DNA of 34,106 nucleotides. Origin: Chloroflexi bacterium UBA5177. GTDB taxonomy: Bacteria; Chloroflexota; UBA5177. The notes beneath the pieces were generated by a model. It did no database searches. It saw only the letters and a list, made by a program, of their open reading frames with translations, and had not been told where the DNA came from. The stretch is from assembly GCA_002413265.1 (NCBI GenBank), contig DHWR01000219.1, forward strand, positions 9,841 to 43,946, in the 5' to 3' direction. The translations under genes were made by a program, and so were the position numbers. Below, one piece after another: positions 31,462 to 34,106 of the stretch (within the stretch, counting starts at the first letter, position 1; the number at the start of each line of letters is the position of its first letter).

Positions 31462-33815
31462 GGCTGAGCTCCATTCAGCGCGCGCCATACTCGCTCCTGG
31501 GAGAGCGGCATGTCGATGTGTCGGATGCCCCGAGGTTTGAGCGCATCCAGGACGGCGTTCACGACACAGGCGGTCGAACCTATCGTTCCCGCCTCCCCAA
31601 TGCCCTTGATACCCAAAGGGTTAACCGGGCTGGGAGTAACCGTTTCGTCTGTCTGGAACATTGGAAGCTCGCTCGCTCCCGGGATCGCATAATCCACCAT
31701 GCTGCCCGTTAAAAGGGCGCCCTCTGCGTTGTATACGGCGTGCTCATACAGCGCTTGCGCGATGCCCTGGGCAATCCCACCATGCACCTGCCCGTCCTTG
31801 AGCATCGGATTGATGACTCTGCCACAGTCGTCGACCGCCAAGTATTTGAGGATCTTCACGGTCCCGGTGTCGGGATCGACTTCTACGGAGCAAACGTGCG
31901 TGCCGAAAGGCCACGTGAAGTTAGAGGGATCGTAGAAGGTCGTCTCTTCCAAGCCGGGCTCGAGATCCGAGGGATAGTTGTGCGCTAGGTAGGCCGCGAG
32001 CGAGATGTCGGCGAGAGTCTTCGCCTCGCCTGGTGAACCCTGCACGAAACATTTGCCGTCCTCGTACACCACGTCTTCGAGAGGCGCTTCCAGTAGATGC
32101 GCTGCGATCCGGCGCGCCTTCTCTTTCACCTTCTGCGCGCTCAGGTATGCGGCAATTCCGCCCACTGCGGAGCTGCGGCTACCGAATGTCCCAATTCCAA
32201 ACTGCACCTTCTCCGTGTCTCCATGGATGATCTCTATGTCCTCCATTGGGACCCCCAGCTCGCCGGCCACGATCTGGGCAAACCCCGTATCGTGGCCCTG
32301 GCCGTGCCAGCAGGCGCCGGAATATACGGTCACCTTCCCCGTGGGATGAACCCGGACGTTCGCGCTTTCCCAGCCGCCGGCGCCGCCACCAACAGCTCCG
32401 AGCACCTGTGACGGAGCCATGCCACAGATCTCGACATAGCTCGCCATGCCAATGCCGAGCAGCCGGCCGCTCTTGCGAGCCTGCTCCTGCTCGGTCCTGA
32501 ACTCTCGGTACCCGATCGTTTGTAGCGCTTTGTCCAGCGCGTCCGTGTACTTGCCGCTGTCGTAGGTGACGCCCGTCGGCGTTGTGTACGGAAACTCGTC
32601 GGGTCCGATGAAATTCTTTCGACGAACGTCGGCGGGGTCCATTCCAAGCTCATCCGCTACGAGATCGATCATGCGCTCCACGACGTAGGTTGCCTCCGGT
32701 CGCCCTGCCCCGCGATACGCATCGACCATCACGGTGTTCGTCAGTGCGCCGATCACCTCACAGTGAATATTCGCGATCTTGTAGTTTCCAGAAAGCATCA
32801 ACCCAAACAGAATGGTTGGGATGCCGGGAGCAAAAGTGGAGAGGTACGCCCCGAGATTTGCGACGGTTGTGACTCGTACCCCTGTAATCGTTCCGTCGTT
32901 CATCACCGCGAAAGCGGCCCGGTCGACGTGGTCGCGGCCGTGCGTGGTGGTGAGGTAATCCTCCGAGCGAGTCGGCACCCACTTCACGGGAGTTCCGGGT
33001 AGCCGCTTCGCGAGGAACGAGACAATTGCCTCTTCCGGATAGAAGTACAACTTGCTGCCAAAGGCGCCACCCACGTCCGGCGAGATGACACGCAGGTGGT
33101 TCTCGGGATGGTTGATTGTCAGGGCGAGCAATAAGCGAACCAGATGGGGAATTTGGCTCGAAGTCCAGAGAGTCAAGTCACCAGTGGCCTCGTCATACTG
33201 AGCAATCGCTGCGCGTGGTTCGATAGCGTTGGGAATGAGCCGCTGGTTCAGGAGGCGTTGCTCGATCACCCGGTCGGCGTCTCGAAATGCGGCGTCTACA
33301 TCGCCTCCGCTCACTGTCCAGCGGAATGAGATGTTGTCGGCTATTTCATCGTGCACCAGCGGCGCTTCCCCCGCGACGGCCGTCTCGGGGTCGACCACGG
33401 CCGGAAGGACCTCGTAATCGACCTCGATCAACTCGAGTGCGTCCTCACAAGCCGCACGACTGTCGGCCACTACGGCTGCTACCGCGTCTCCCTGGAAACG
33501 CACCTTATCAGTCGCGAGCGCGGAATGCACAGGCACCTTCATATCGGGCAGAGTCCAGCCACACGGGATTGCGCCAATGCCTGCTGCCTTCACGTCCGCC
33601 CCTGTGACAACTGTCAACACGCTGGGCAGCGCAAGCGCCTCAGCCACGTTAATGGAACGAATGGCCGCGTGGCCGTGCGGGCTGCGCAGAATAGCAACAT
33701 AAGCCATCTCTGGAAGCCTGATGTCGTCGACGAAGTTGCCGGACCCGGTGATAAACTTTCGATCCTCACGCCTGAGAATCGCTTGACCGAATGGACTGGG
33801 AGACTCGATGGCCAT
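31458..33815 (-). CDS. Form II CO dehydrogenase-like molybdenum hydroxylase, large subunit
   Basis: This 785-residue protein is homologous throughout to CoxL: PDVGGAFGSKLYFYP, GACWHGQGHDTGFAQI and GIKGIGEAGTIGS bind the molybdenum cofactor and provide the catalytic Glu. In place of the copper-binding Cys loop it has AYRGAGR (residues 366-372, Gly369), the signature of form II enzymes. Form II proteins are often called putative CO dehydrogenases, but most probably oxidise other substrates because they cannot bind copper in this way. It is therefore best described as an aldehyde- or purine-oxidising type hydroxylase of unknown substrate. It is flanked by its own small and FAD subunits. Confidence 0.94.
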   Translation of the reverse strand: MAIESPSPFGQAILRREDRKFITGSGNFVDDIRLPEMAYVAILRSPHGHAAIRSINVAEALALPSVLTVVTGADVKAAGIGAIPCGWTLPDMKVPVHSALATDKVRFQGDAVAAVVADSRAACEDALELIEVDYEVLPAVVDPETAVAGEAPLVHDEIADNISFRWTVSGGDVDAAFRDADRVIEQRLLNQRLIPNAIEPRAAIAQYDEATGDLTLWTSSQIPHLVRLLLALTINHPENHLRVISPDVGGAFGSKLYFYPEEAIVSFLAKRLPGTPVKWVPTRSEDYLTTTHGRDHVDRAAFAVMNDGTITGVRVTTVANLGAYLSTFAPGIPTILFGLMLSGNYKIANIHCEVIGALTNTVMVDAYRGAGRPEATYVVERMIDLVADELGMDPADVRRKNFIGPDEFPYTTPTGVTYDSGKYTDALDKALQTIGYREFRTEQEQARKSGRLLGIGMASYVEICGMAPSQVLGAVGGGAGGWESANVRVHPTGKVTVYSGACWHGQGHDTGFAQIVAGELGVPMEDIEIIHGDTEKVQFGIGTFGSRSSAVGGIAAYLSAQKVKEKARRIAAHLLEAPLEDVVYEDGKCFVQGSPGEAKTLADISLAAYLAHNYPSDLEPGLEETTFYDPSNFTWPFGTHVCSVEVDPDTGTVKILKYLAVDDCGRVINPMLKDGQVHGGIAQGIAQALYEHAVYNAEGALLTGSMVDYAIPGASELPMFQTDETVTPSPVNPLGIKGIGEAGTIGSTACVVNAVLDALKPRGIRHIDMPLSQERVWRALNGAQP

Positions 33816-33878
33816 TGCGTCCTCCGATGGGGAGATGAGCTCTCGTCAACCTAAAGCTAAAGTGGCCCCCGGAGTTGG

Positions 33879-34106
33879 TTACTTGGCGGAGGCCGCCGAA
33901 GAGACCGGCTGTGACGCGTTCGCGTCGCCCGCGCGCCTCGCCGCGGTCTGCACGGCTTTGATGATGTTGTGATAGCCGGTGCACCTACAGAGGTTGCCCT
34001 CGAGTCCCGCATGGATCTGTTCAATCGAGGGATTGGGGTTACGGTCGAGGAGAGCGACCGCGGCCATGATCATGCCAGGCGTGCAGAATCCGCACTGCAG
34101 ACCGTG
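33879..34106 (-). CDS. Iron-sulfur subunit of form II hydroxylase, N-terminal part outside the window
   Basis: The visible 75 residues are the second half of a CoxS-type subunit: [20 protein letters not shown] and [17 protein letters not shown] provide the four Cys of the helical-domain [2Fe-2S] cluster. A short Ala/Ser-rich tail ends the protein. The ferredoxin-like half lies beyond the window edge. The gene precedes the form II large subunit by 63 bases, completing the S-L-M order. Confidence 0.93.
   Translation of the reverse strand, partial: HGLQCGFCTPGMIMAAVALLDRNPNPSIEQIHAGLEGNLCRCTGYHNIIKAVQTAARRAGDANASQPVSSAASAK

Overview
The window is a GC-rich bacterial chromosome segment with dense, mostly short-spaced genes. 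Bacterial housekeeping operons (rpsF-ssb-rpsR, folP-mutL, folE, trxB, fabF-accB), an archaeal-type aspartyl-tRNA synthetase, a T-box-type leader on leuS and an aerobic CO dehydrogenase locus together suggest a Terrabacteria lineage such as Chloroflexota or Dormibacterota. That placement is an inference from gene content; no rRNA is present to test it.

Layout. 1-2420: the 3' part of a tRNA-Ala, a decayed RibD/DHFR-like fragment, a PadR regulator, and a divergent methyltransferase plus YCII-domain gene. 2489-5702: a small HTH-like gene, then a transcript that appears to hold a T-box stem I, a complete tRNA-Ala(GGC), a T-box antiterminator/terminator and leuS. 5703-9830: two minus-strand groups, lepB-padR-small membrane protein, and rpsF-ssb-rpsR followed by a membrane-anchored PpiC foldase. 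9857-14090: an overlapping minus-strand run (unknown gene, folP, mutL), tRNA-Gly(CCC), folE and a 36-residue membrane peptide. 14152-18025: tRNA-Val(GAC), trxB, aspS and mtaB. 18054-21098: small unknown genes, a metallophosphatase, an orphan solute-binding lipoprotein and tRNA-Thr(CGT). 21267-22993: a terminator-like hairpin, then fabF-accB.

23162-34106 is a CO dehydrogenase-type molybdenum hydroxylase island. It holds coxG; a minus-strand operon coxM-coxS-coxL-xdhC-mocA whose CoxL carries the form I active-site motif AYRCSFR; two plus-strand XdhC-type genes; and a second minus-strand operon coxS-coxL-coxM whose CoxL carries the form II motif AYRGAGR. The form I operon would make a Mo-Cu CO dehydrogenase: MocA would make the cytosine dinucleotide cofactor, the XdhC protein would help mature the enzyme, and CoxG would link it to the membrane. 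The form II operon would make a related hydroxylase of uncertain substrate.

Three points stand out. First, a complete tRNA gene lies between the two halves of what looks like one T-box leader. Second, the XdhC protein of the form I (copper-requiring) operon has a C-terminal YHS metal-binding domain that the XdhC proteins next to the form II operon lack. Third, those two neighbouring XdhC proteins split the family's features between them: the short one has the conserved Cys and the long one has the Rossmann domain.
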